Of a stretch of 13,610 nucleotides of DNA, positions 7,279-13,338 are shown in pieces. The notes beneath the pieces were generated by a model, which saw only the letters and a list, made by a program, of their open reading frames with translations, made no database searches and had not been told where the DNA came from. The DNA is taken from the NCBI GenBank assembly GCA_035547675.1, contig DASZUI010000052.1, forward strand, positions 1-13,610. The letters run 5' to 3'. The stretch comes from DASZTU01 sp035547675. Lineage in GTDB: Bacteria; Pseudomonadota; Alphaproteobacteria; Rhizobiales; Devosiaceae. Made by a program: the position numbers and the translations under genes. Position 1 is the stretch's first letter. Every line of letters starts with the position of its first letter.

Positions 7279-9378
7279 ATGAGCCTCACGATCCGCGGGC
7301 GGCTTATTGCCGTCGTCATATTGTCGCTGCTGCCCATATTGCTGCTCGGCTATCTCTTCGTCACCCAGAGCCAGAAGGACATCGCTTTCGCGGCCAAGGA
7401 GCTCGACGGCGCGCAATATTTCGCAGCCCTCGCCCCCGACCTCGCCGCGCTCTCGGGTGGCGGCCCGCTGCCCGCCGCGGATCGCTTTACCGCCGCCCGC
7501 GCCGCGCTCGACGGTGAAATGGGTTCGGCCGGGGTCAGCGGCCCCTATGCCGAGCTGCGCAAATCCGCCCCGGCGCCCGCCTACGCCCCGCCCGCCAGCG
7601 CCGCGCTCCAGGCGCTGCTCGCCAAGGTGGGCGATGCCTCCAATCTCATTCTCGATCCGGACCTCGACAGCTACTACGTCATGGACATGCTGGTGACCAA
7701 GCTCCCGGCGGTCCTCGATTCCAGCGCCTCGCTGAATGTCGCGCTCGCCGGCGTGGCCGCTGCCCCGACCGACGACGGCCGCATCGGCCTCGTCGCCTCC
7801 CGCGGCGCCTTCGACGCGCTGGTTGCCGGCACGCAGAATTCGCTGGCCTCCGCCATCGCCGGCAATGGCGACGGCAAGGTGAAGGCCAATCTCAGCGCTT
7901 CGGTCGATAGCTTCGCCGCTGCCGCCAAGGCCTTTTCCGACGCCGTGAGCGCCGCCAGCACCGCCATCGGCAAGGGGGAAAGCCCGGACCTCGCCAAGGC
8001 CGCCGCCACCCAGCACGCCTTCGTCGCCGCCGCCGATGCGCTCAATTCGGCCGTCAACACCGAGCTTTCCCGCCTGCTCCAGGTCCGCATCGACGGCTTC
8101 AATACGCGCCTCGCCAGCATGCTGGCCATCTCCGGCGCGCTGGTGCTGCTGGTCTTCGCCGCCTGCTTCGTCTTCATCCGCTCGATCCTGGGGGCCATTG
8201 CAAGGCTGAGGCGCGACATCACCGAAGTGGCCGACCAGAAGCCGGGCGCCACCATCACCCAGTCGGGGCGGCGCGACGAAATCGCCGCCATTGCCGGCGC
8301 CGTATCCTATTTGCGCGACCGCACGGTCGAGCGCATCGAGGCGGCCGACCAATTGCGCGCCGCCGGGCTCGAAGAGGCGGCCCGTAACGAGCGCGCCGCC
8401 GCCACGGCCCGAGAGGACAGCCTGCGCAGCATCGCCGATGCCGCCGACGCGCAGCGCCGGCTGGTCGCCGCCCTCTCCCATTCGCTCGCGGCGCTGGCTG
8501 CCGGCGATCTCGACTGCCGCATCGAGGAGCGCTTCGGCGGCGAGCTCGATGCCTTGCGCCTCGCCTTCAACGGCACGGTCGACCGGCTCGAGACGCTGGT
8601 CATGCAGATGCGCGACAACGCCCGCGCGCTGCGCGTCGCAACCGGCGAAATCCTCGCCGGCTCCAACGACCTTGCCGAGCGCACCGAGCGCCAGACCGCG
8701 ACCATCGAGGAAACCGGCGGTTCCGTGAAGCAGGTGGCCGACGTGGCGCGCCAGAATGCCGAGCTGGTCGGGGCCGCTGCCCGGAACGGCGAAACGGTGA
8801 ACAAGACCGCCGAGCAGACCGCCTCGGCGCTCACCAGGACCTCCGACGCCATGAACCGCATCGCCGACTCCTCGGCCCGCATCTCCAGCATCATCGGGCT
8901 GATCGACGACATCGCCTTCCAGACCAATCTCTTGGCCCTCAACGCCTCGGTGGAAGCGGCGCGGGCGGGCGACGCCGGCAAGGGTTTCGCCGTGGTTGCG
9001 ATCGAGGTGCGGCGGCTGGCCCAGTCCGCCGCCACCGCCTCCGCCGACGTGAAGCGGGTGATCGAGGAAAGCGGCGGCTATGTCGCCGAAGGCGCCAAAC
9101 TGGTCTCCAGCACCGGCCAATTGCTGGAAGCGATGCTGGTCGCGATCGAAAAGAACGGCGAATTGCTGGGCGGCATAGCGACCCAGAGCCAGGCCCAGTC
9201 CACCGCCATCGAGGCGATCCGCCGCGCCTTCAGCGCGCTTGAGGAGATGACCCATCACAATGCCGCCCTGGTCGAACAGACCAATGCGGCGATCGGCCAG
9301 ACCGAGGCGCGCGCCAACGAGATGGACGGCCTCATCGGCCGCTTCCGCTCCGCCGAGCACACCCTGGCCGCCGCCTGA
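7279..9378 (+). CDS. Methyl-accepting chemotaxis protein, transmembrane, with two HAMP segments
   Basis: This 699-residue chemoreceptor relays ligand binding to CheA/CheW. TM1 covers about residues 9-28 and TM2 about 281-303. They bound a mostly helical, Ala-rich periplasmic domain of about 250 residues that includes a DPDLDSYYVMDML stretch seen in four-helix-type sensor domains. A HAMP domain follows TM2, then a second HAMP-like segment (about 395-443). The cytoplasmic coiled coil holds an IEETGGS methylation-type region, and the signalling tip lies at about 544-580 (DDIAFQTNLLALNASVEAAR and onward). There is no C-terminal CheR/CheB-docking pentapeptide; the protein ends in HTLAAA. It begins 98 nt after the Mo operon on the same strand, behind a weak GAAG ribosome site (7267-7270). 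The 97-bp gap holds a 10-bp GC palindrome (7192-7201) but no clear terminator, so read-through from the operon is possible. The ligand is unknown. Confidence 0.95.
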   Translation: MSLTIRGRLIAVVILSLLPILLLGYLFVTQSQKDIAFAAKELDGAQYFAALAPDLAALSGGGPLPAADRFTAARAALDGEMGSAGVSGPYAELRKSAPAPAYAPPASAALQALLAKVGDASNLILDPDLDSYYVMDMLVTKLPAVLDSSASLNVALAGVAAAPTDDGRIGLVASRGAFDALVAGTQNSLASAIAGNGDGKVKANLSASVDSFAAAAKAFSDAVSAASTAIGKGESPDLAKAAATQHAFVAAADALNSAVNTELSRLLQVRIDGFNTRLASMLAISGALVLLVFAACFVFIRSILGAIARLRRDITEVADQKPGATITQSGRRDEIAAIAGAVSYLRDRTVERIEAADQLRAAGLEEAARNERAAATAREDSLRSIADAADAQRRLVAALSHSLAALAAGDLDCRIEERFGGELDALRLAFNGTVDRLETLVMQMRDNARALRVATGEILAGSNDLAERTERQTATIEETGGSVKQVADVARQNAELVGAAARNGETVNKTAEQTASALTRTSDAMNRIADSSARISSIIGLIDDIAFQTNLLALNASVEAARAGDAGKGFAVVAIEVRRLAQSAATASADVKRVIEESGGYVAEGAKLVSSTGQLLEAMLVAIEKNGELLGGIATQSQAQSTAIEAIRRAFSALEEMTHHNAALVEQTNAAIGQTEARANEMDGLIGRFRSAEHTLAAA

Positions 9379-9391
9379 CGCGTCGGCCGTC

Positions 9392-10141
9392 CTAAGCCGC
9401 GGCGGGCTCGGACGGGAGATGGCGTTGCGGCGAGTAGGCTTCGAAGGAGAAGGCGCCCATCATGACCACGCCGCGCTGCGGCAGCGGAACCTCGCCCAGC
9501 ATCGCCTGCGCCGCGAGCGGCGCCGGCGGGCCCAGGTCGCGACCCGCAATCGTCGCCTTCGCCTCTGCGATGACCCACACCCGCCTCGGCCCGGCCTGAA
9601 ACCACTGCCGGTTCGGCACATGGCCGCAGAGGCGGAAGCGCCCCGCGTTCAACATCGCCGTCGACATCAACGACATGATCGACAGCACGAAATTGCTGCG
9701 GAACAGCGCCTCCGGCATCATCGCCATCATGACGTTCATCATCCGGGTCACGGGCGTATCTGCGATCCGCATGTTCCAGTCCAGTTCGCCCGCCGGCACC
9801 CGCACGCTGAGGTCGAACGGGCCCGTCCAGTCGACCTCGATCGGCGTCTCGACGACGCTCGAGACCGCTGCGCCGATGAAGCGCGGGCAGGACTGCCGGG
9901 GCGCCACGGATGTATAGACCGTCCAGCGCCCCTCGGGCGATCGATGCCATACGGACACATAGCCCGGCCCGAACGTGGAGGCCGGAAAGCTGCGCAGGCA
10001 CAGCAGGTCGCCCGACGCGAAGGGCTGTCCGATAACCGCGAATCCCGCAACATCGTCCCGGCCGCTATGCGGCTGCAGCGCCTTCACCGACGCCCGGCGA
10101 ATGATCTCGGCGGGGCCGGAACTTGCCATCTGCTGGCTCAT
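9392..10141 (-). CDS. Hypothetical protein with a methionine-rich segment
   Basis: I do not recognise this 249-residue protein. It has no signal peptide, no clear transmembrane helix and no catalytic motif I can name. The composition suggests a beta-rich soluble protein with many Trp/Phe/Val stretches, and a region around residues 134-164 carries nine Met in about 31 residues (MMNVMMAMMP and onward), probably an amphipathic helix. Two adjacent ATG codons exist (10144 and 10141). AAGGGGAG at 10155-10148 is 3 nt from the first and 6 nt from the second, so the second is preferred. The gene is convergent with the chemoreceptor gene; the two stops are only 13 nt apart, with no visible terminator between them. 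Codon use is as GC-rich as in its neighbours, so there is no sign of recent transfer. The gene is well supported; its function is unknown. Confidence 0.75.
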   Translation of the reverse strand: MSQQMASSGPAEIIRRASVKALQPHSGRDDVAGFAVIGQPFASGDLLCLRSFPASTFGPGYVSVWHRSPEGRWTVYTSVAPRQSCPRFIGAAVSSVVETPIEVDWTGPFDLSVRVPAGELDWNMRIADTPVTRMMNVMMAMMPEALFRSNFVLSIMSLMSTAMLNAGRFRLCGHVPNRQWFQAGPRRVWVIAEAKATIAGRDLGPPAPLAAQAMLGEVPLPQRGVVMMGAFSFEAYSPQRHLPSEPAAA

Positions 10142-10147
10142 CATGAT

Positions 10148-10155
10148 CTCCCCTT
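10148..10155 (-). promoter_or_regulatory. Ribosome binding site deciding the start of the Met-rich protein
   Basis: On the minus strand AAGGGGAG is followed by ATC and two consecutive ATG codons. Its spacing (6 nt) favours the ATG at 10141 over the one at 10144. Confidence 0.65.
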
Positions 10156-10223
10156 GTTATTGTTCTGCGCGTTCACACCTGTCTTTGAATTCTAGGCTTG
10201 CTCAGCTGGCTGCCTTGCCGGGC

Positions 10224-10667
10224 TCAACGCCCCCGGAGACGGTAGTCTAAACGGGGCCAGTCACCGGCAGACAGCCAAGCCAGCAGGTTCTCTCGAAAGG
10301 ACTGATCGGAGGTCGCTCTGCCGCTGCGCCACCACCAAACGACGTCGGCGGATGTCTCTCCCGCGATCGACGGATAGACGTAAAGGCACCCCAGATACTC
10401 GCCATCGCCGTCTTCGATGACCCAGGCAAAGCTTCGGCGCGCTTCGAATTCCCGCTGATGCCATGCCAGATCGATAAGGTTTTTCTCCTTCGTCAGGCCT
10501 TCCGGCCAGTTCGATCCGGGGTTTGCGGCCTTGATAGCGGCGGCGCTTTCCATGACGGCGCTGAAGTCTCGTTCGAGGTCATCGATCGACAGAGCCCTGA
10601 GCGTGAACTCGCCCAGCACATGGACGGCCGGAATTGATCTGCCTTCAAACTGCGGATGAGGCCTCAT
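10224..10667 (-). CDS. GNAT-like N-acetyltransferase family protein (short)
   Basis: This 147-residue soluble protein resembles short GNAT-fold proteins of alphaproteobacteria. It has an opening strand GEFTLRALSIDDL (about residues 19-31), a helix with SAVMESAAAIKAANPGSNWPEG, a WHQREFEARRSFAWVIED segment and a central LGCLYVYP strand (about 93-100). The C-terminus is Trp-rich (VVWWWRSG…WLSAGDWPRLDYRLRGR). The usual acetyl-CoA-binding motif A (Q/RxxGxG/A) is not visible, so catalysis is not assured. The ATG at 10667 has no convincing Shine-Dalgarno sequence. The AT-rich GATTAATATGCTAAAG just upstream on the minus strand could hold a -10 element, but this is weak. The gene sits between the repeat and the Met-rich protein on the same strand, 79 bp from the latter. 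The family call is from overall pattern only; substrate unknown. Confidence 0.6.
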   Translation of the reverse strand: MRPHPQFEGRSIPAVHVLGEFTLRALSIDDLERDFSAVMESAAAIKAANPGSNWPEGLTKEKNLIDLAWHQREFEARRSFAWVIEDGDGEYLGCLYVYPSIAGETSADVVWWWRSGRATSDQSFRENLLAWLSAGDWPRLDYRLRGR

Positions 10668-10807
10668 CGGCTGACTTTAGCATATTAATCGCCAAAGGCG
10701 CTGGGCCTCGGCTGAAGACGCCTCGACCGAAGCGGCCGTTATGCGCGCGGCTGGCCAGCCCGGGCTTCCGACGCAGAGCGGATGTTGCTCGACGACGGAC
10801 CGGGCAG

Positions 10808-10936
10808 CTAGAGCGTTTTCAGGAAAAGTGGTTCCACTTTTCCGGCCTCATGGTGAGCTCGTCGAACCACGAAAACGCGACAAGTCAAGAACGTAGAGCT
10901 CACGTTCTGATGCAATCAGAACGTGAAATGCTCTAG
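10808..10936. repeat. RIME/Bru-RS-like mosaic palindromic repeat, about 129 bp
   Basis: The element is bounded by terminal inverted repeats CTAGAGC (10808-10814) and GCTCTAG (10930-10936). Inside are a perfect 10-bp hairpin (GGAAAAGTGG/CCACTTTTCC, 10822-10831 and 10834-10843), a GCGTTTTC/GAAAACGC pair (10813-10820 and 10871-10878), and a second perfect 10-bp hairpin (ACGTTCTGAT/ATCAGAACGT, 10902-10911 and 10915-10924). This layout and wording match intergenic mosaic repeats that occur in many copies in Rhizobiales genomes. Only one copy is in the window. It occupies the gap between the diguanylate cyclase and GNAT-like genes and supplies the stop codon of the former. Confidence 0.8.
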
Positions 10937-12687
10937 GCCGCGGGTCGATCCGACCCGACAGTGGCAACGGCGATGCGGCCTCGACCGGCCCTTTTTGCCG
11001 CATAGCAAGCCTGGTCAGCCGCTGCGAGCGGATCGCCGTTCTGGTGTGTGTCGAAAGGCGCCACGCCTGCTGAGGCGCCGATGGCATATGTCTCGCCGTT
11101 CCACGTGAACTCGATCGCAGCAATCGCGTCGACAACCGACTGTGCGAAGCGCTGCGCATCGCCTTGGGAGGAGCCCGCAAGAAGCAGGACGAACTCGTCG
11201 CCGCCAAGACGTGCCGCGAAATCACCCGTCCGGCAGCAATTCAGGATGGTTTGCGCAACCTGCTGCAATAGCGCGTCGCCGGCAGCGTGCCCGGCGCGAT
11301 CGTTCACGTGTTTGAACCTGTCGAGATCGACGAAGCACAGCGCATACTGCGCGCTTTGGACGGCAGCCAGCTGGCAGGCTTCCGCGAGGGCGCGGCAAAA
11401 CGCTGCGCGGTTCGGCAGTCCTGTGAGGACGTCGTGGTTGGCCGAATAGGTAAGCAGGCGCTTTTCGTTCTGGCTGTCGGTGGCATCCTTGAACACCAGG
11501 ACGGCGCCGACGATTTGCCCCTCCTGGGCGCGGACCGGCGCGGCCGTTCCGCTCAGGCCGCGGCTGGTGCCGTCGCGGGACTCCAGGACTGCGTCCTCTC
11601 CAATCTCGACGATTCGCTCGGCAGCCAAGCAAATCGCCGCATGATCGAGAGGCGGCCCATCACTTAACTCCGACCTGACGGTAAAGACCTCCCGTACCGG
11701 GCGACCGAACGCCTCGGCTTCGGCCCAGCCGGTCATCGCCTCTGCAACCGGGTTCATGAAGGTGACCCGAGCCTCGGCGTCCGTCGAAATTACCCCCTCG
11801 CCTATGGAGTGGAGCGTGACGCGAAGCCGTTCCTTCTCCTGCGCGACCTGGCTCTCGGCGAGTTTCAAGCGGGTAATGTCCGTATCGGTGCCGATCGTCC
11901 GAAGAGGATTGCCGTCGGCATCCCATTCCACGGGCTTTCCGCGGCTCAGTATCCAGATCCAATGGCCGTCGCGGTGCCGCTCGCGATATTCGAGCGTGTC
12001 GTAGCCATCGATGCCGTGGTCCTGCTTTTTCACCGTTGCGAGAATGCGCGACACATCATCGGGATGAACGCGTTCCAGCCATTTGTCCTGAGCCGGATCG
12101 ACATACTCGTCATCCGAAATGCCGCGCATGCGCCGCCACATGCGCGAATAGAACATGTCGTCGCGGCGCACGTCATGGTCCCAGACGCCCTGTCCCGCCG
12201 ACTCGAGCGCGTAGTTCCAGCGGCTCTCACTTTCGGCGAGCGCCCTCTCGGCGCGCTTTTGCCGATCGATGTTGATCAACTGCACGACTGCGTATAGAGG
12301 CCGGCCGCTGACATCGCTCCGAAGCAGGGAGACGGACGCCAGCGCCCAGAGCGGGCCGCCGTCCCGGTGCCGCATGCGACATTCGAGGCGCAGGTCCTGG
12401 AGCTCGCCCCGCATGACCCGGTCGAACTGCAGCATGACCGCCGCCCGGTCGTCCTCGAAGACCGTTTCCGCGACTTGCATGCCGAGACTCTCGTCGGACC
12501 GGAATCCGAGCATCGCCTCATAAGCGCCGTTGACATAGATCATGCGGCCATCCACGCCCACCAGCGTCATGCCGACGGCCGCACTCTCCATCACCTTGCG
12601 GAGCAGCGCGTCGCTCTGATCGAAACGGAGAACCTGTGGATCAGCCTCTTGGGCGGACTTGGCCATGCTCATAGCTTGGCAGCCCAA
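10933..12687 (-). CDS. Diguanylate cyclase with three PAS domains (PAS-PAS-PAS-GGDEF)
   Basis: This is a soluble sensor that should make cyclic di-GMP. Its 584 residues contain PAS1 (about 28-140), PAS2 with a PAC-type tail (about 150-270), PAS3 (about 285-400) and a GGDEF domain (about 410-575). The catalytic GGDEF is at residues 495-499, with DLDRFKHVND upstream for metal and substrate binding. RTGD (486-489) sits exactly five residues before GGDEF, the standard inhibitory I-site. There is no EAL domain and no transmembrane segment, so the signal is intracellular. The start is uncertain: a TTG at 12687 lies 10 nt after a GGAGG (12702-12698), while ATG codons at 12672 and 12666 lack a ribosome site. 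The TAG stop lies within the terminal CTAGAGC of the adjacent repeat. The ligand of the PAS domains is unknown. Confidence 0.93.
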   Translation of the reverse strand: MGCQAMSMAKSAQEADPQVLRFDQSDALLRKVMESAAVGMTLVGVDGRMIYVNGAYEAMLGFRSDESLGMQVAETVFEDDRAAVMLQFDRVMRGELQDLRLECRMRHRDGGPLWALASVSLLRSDVSGRPLYAVVQLINIDRQKRAERALAESESRWNYALESAGQGVWDHDVRRDDMFYSRMWRRMRGISDDEYVDPAQDKWLERVHPDDVSRILATVKKQDHGIDGYDTLEYRERHRDGHWIWILSRGKPVEWDADGNPLRTIGTDTDITRLKLAESQVAQEKERLRVTLHSIGEGVISTDAEARVTFMNPVAEAMTGWAEAEAFGRPVREVFTVRSELSDGPPLDHAAICLAAERIVEIGEDAVLESRDGTSRGLSGTAAPVRAQEGQIVGAVLVFKDATDSQNEKRLLTYSANHDVLTGLPNRAAFCRALAEACQLAAVQSAQYALCFVDLDRFKHVNDRAGHAAGDALLQQVAQTILNCCRTGDFAARLGGDEFVLLLAGSSQGDAQRFAQSVVDAIAAIEFTWNGETYAIGASAGVAPFDTHQNGDPLAAADQACYAAKRAGRGRIAVATVGSDRPAA

Positions 12688-12697
12688 TGTTAATAAA

Positions 12698-12702
12698 CCT
12701 CC
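12698..12702 (-). promoter_or_regulatory. Ribosome binding site supporting a TTG start for the diguanylate cyclase
   Basis: GGAGG on the minus strand is 10 nt from TTG (12687) and 25 nt from the first in-frame ATG (12672). It therefore supports the TTG, though the spacing is slightly long. Confidence 0.5.
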
Positions 12703-12762
12703 AACCCATCACTCGACCCCGGGGTCCATCGCCCAAGCGGCCTCTGGGCGTTCAGCTACCCC

Positions 12763-12778
12763 GCGCCGCTATCGGCGC
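12763..12778 (-). other. GC hairpin downstream of the tRNA fragment
   Basis: GCGCCG and CGGCGC flank a 4-nt loop, 43 nt beyond the tRNA 3' end in the direction of tRNA transcription. It could be the old terminator or processing hairpin of the tRNA gene, but no T-run follows it. Confidence 0.3.
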
Positions 12779-12814
12779 CCATCTTCATCTCAATGGCTTC
12801 GAGTAAATGGCTTA

Positions 12815-12825
12815 GACATATGGCG
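12815..12825. repeat. Left arm of an 11-bp inverted repeat across the tRNA 3' end
   Basis: GACATATGGCG here is the exact reverse complement of CGCCATATGTC at 12943-12953. The left arm covers the last five bases of the tRNA and six bases of chromosomal flank. Confidence 0.6.
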
Positions 12826-12869
12826 CACCCGGCGAGATTCGAACTCACGACCTCTGCCTTCGGAGGGCA
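12821..12869 (-). pseudogene. 3' fragment of tRNA-Arg(CCG); attachment site of an integrated element
   Basis: Read on the minus strand, the sequence gives the 5' anticodon-stem remnant TGCC, the loop CTCCGAA (anticodon CCG), the 3' stem GGCAG, a variable loop, the T-arm GTGAG-TTCGAAT-CTCGC, the acceptor strand CGGGTGC, the discriminator G and encoded CCA. Upstream of position 12869 the match ends: there is no D-arm and no GCACCCG acceptor partner, so this is not a working tRNA. A tRNA split at the anticodon stem/loop is the usual footprint of tyrosine-integrase integration. The surviving 3' part faces the chromosome (left) and the element lies to the right. Confidence 0.85.
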
Positions 12870-12905
12870 ATTTCAATTGCTTCCAGGCCGAGTGCTGACT
12901 AGGAA

Positions 12906-12918
12906 AATCAATGATTTA
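12906..12918 (+). promoter_or_regulatory. Predicted IHF binding site in the attachment-site arm
   Basis: AATCAATGATTTA fits the IHF consensus WATCAANNNNTTR at every defined position. It starts 37 bp from the tRNA-derived core, on the element side, where IHF sites bend the DNA of lambda-type attachment sites. It also contains the inverted repeat AAATCA-A-TGATTT (12905-12917). Confidence 0.55.
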
Positions 12919-12942
12919 ACGTCGCTTGCCATCGCTGACTAT

Positions 12943-12953
12943 CGCCATATGTC
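12943..12953. repeat. Right arm of the 11-bp inverted repeat
   Basis: CGCCATATGTC is the inverted copy of 12815-12825 and lies in the element-side arm of the attachment region. Confidence 0.6.
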
Positions 12954-12962
12954 AATTCTAAC

Positions 12963-12981
12963 TGTGCCAGATTTGTGCCAG
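12963..12981. repeat. Paired direct repeats, candidate integrase arm-type sites
   Basis: TGTGCCAG occurs at 12963-12970 and again at 12974-12981, a period of 11 bp or about one helical turn. Another repeated 8-mer, GCTGACTA, occurs at 12894-12901 and 12934-12941. Short repeats at helical spacing beside a core site are typical arm sites of tyrosine integrases. Confidence 0.45.
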
Positions 12982-13062
12982 GAAAGTCCAGCCACCCGCT
13001 AGCGCCAGCGATGTCAGGCGATGGTCACTGCTGATAGCGCTGTCGTGCTGCTTACGCTGGGC

Positions 13063-13338
13063 TTAGCCTAGCCGTTCCATCTCGCGAGCGAAGTCGAGCC
13101 GGAACTGCGCCGCTTCCTCTTCGGGCAGGGCAAGGCTCATCTGCGGCACGACCTGCTCATAGAGTCGGCGCTGGTTGCGGTCCCACGGCATGGTTTCGGC
13201 GGCGCGGGCCTCGGTAATGATGCGTGCGAGGCGGCGACGTATCCTATCGGGATCGGGATGGGCGACGGCAGGCGCAGCCGGAAAGAGCTCAACCTGCTCC
13301 TCGAACAAATTCAACTGTGTCTTCGCCAACACGATCAC
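13063..13338 (-). CDS. Small hypothetical protein encoded after the type ISP enzyme
   Basis: This soluble protein of at most 91 residues has no named domain that I can assign. It has an N-terminal QLNLFEEQVELFPAAP segment and a charged helical middle (DPDRIRRRLARIITEAR). A C-terminal part with MPWDRNQRRLYEQVVPQ, LPEEEAAQ and FAREMERL resembles small conserved proteins on mobile islands of alphaproteobacteria. A GTG at 13338 overlaps the upstream stop by 4 nt (GTGA), but GGAAGG just before it gives better spacing (6 nt) to the GTG at 13332, so the protein may start two residues later. Coupling to the restriction-modification gene suggests a related accessory or regulatory role, which is inference only. 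It could equally be an unrelated island passenger. Confidence 0.65.
   Translation of the reverse strand: MIVLAKTQLNLFEEQVELFPAAPAVAHPDPDRIRRRLARIITEARAAETMPWDRNQRRLYEQVVPQMSLALPEEEAAQFRLDFAREMERLG

Larger units (their letters stand above)
12688..13062. other. Gene-free stretch holding the element boundary
   Basis: No credible protein gene lies here. From left to right it holds the leader of the diguanylate cyclase gene, a perfect 12-bp palindrome GACCCCGGGGTC (12715-12726), a 6-bp GC hairpin with a CTAT loop (12763-12768 and 12773-12778), the tRNA-Arg 3' fragment (12821-12869), an IHF consensus (12906-12918), and short direct and inverted repeats up to about 12981. The last 80 bases before the small gene's stop show nothing I can interpret. 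Confidence 0.75.

Noticed and set aside
7225..9360. Long open frame of about 711 codons antisense to the chemoreceptor
   Set aside because: Its translation is Gly/Ala/Arg/Asp-rich low-complexity sequence typical of the shadow of a GC-rich gene, whereas the plus strand encodes an unmistakable chemoreceptor.
10668..10807. CRISPR array or further tandem repeats next to the palindromic repeat
   Set aside because: I found no regularly spaced direct repeats here; it is ordinary GC-rich intergenic DNA.
10634..10936. Plus-strand open frame of 100 codons over the repeat
   Set aside because: Half of it is the RIME-like repeat and the rest overlaps the GNAT-like gene's start region in antisense. There is no ribosome site and no protein-like composition.
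12821..12897. A complete, functional tRNA gene at this place
   Set aside because: The bases that should form the D-arm and the 5' acceptor strand do not match; the predicted acceptor partner GCACCCG is absent, so only the 3' part remains.
12659..12898. Plus-strand open frame spanning the tRNA fragment
   Set aside because: It reads through a tRNA remnant and the leader of the opposite-strand cyclase gene. It has no family resemblance and no ribosome site.
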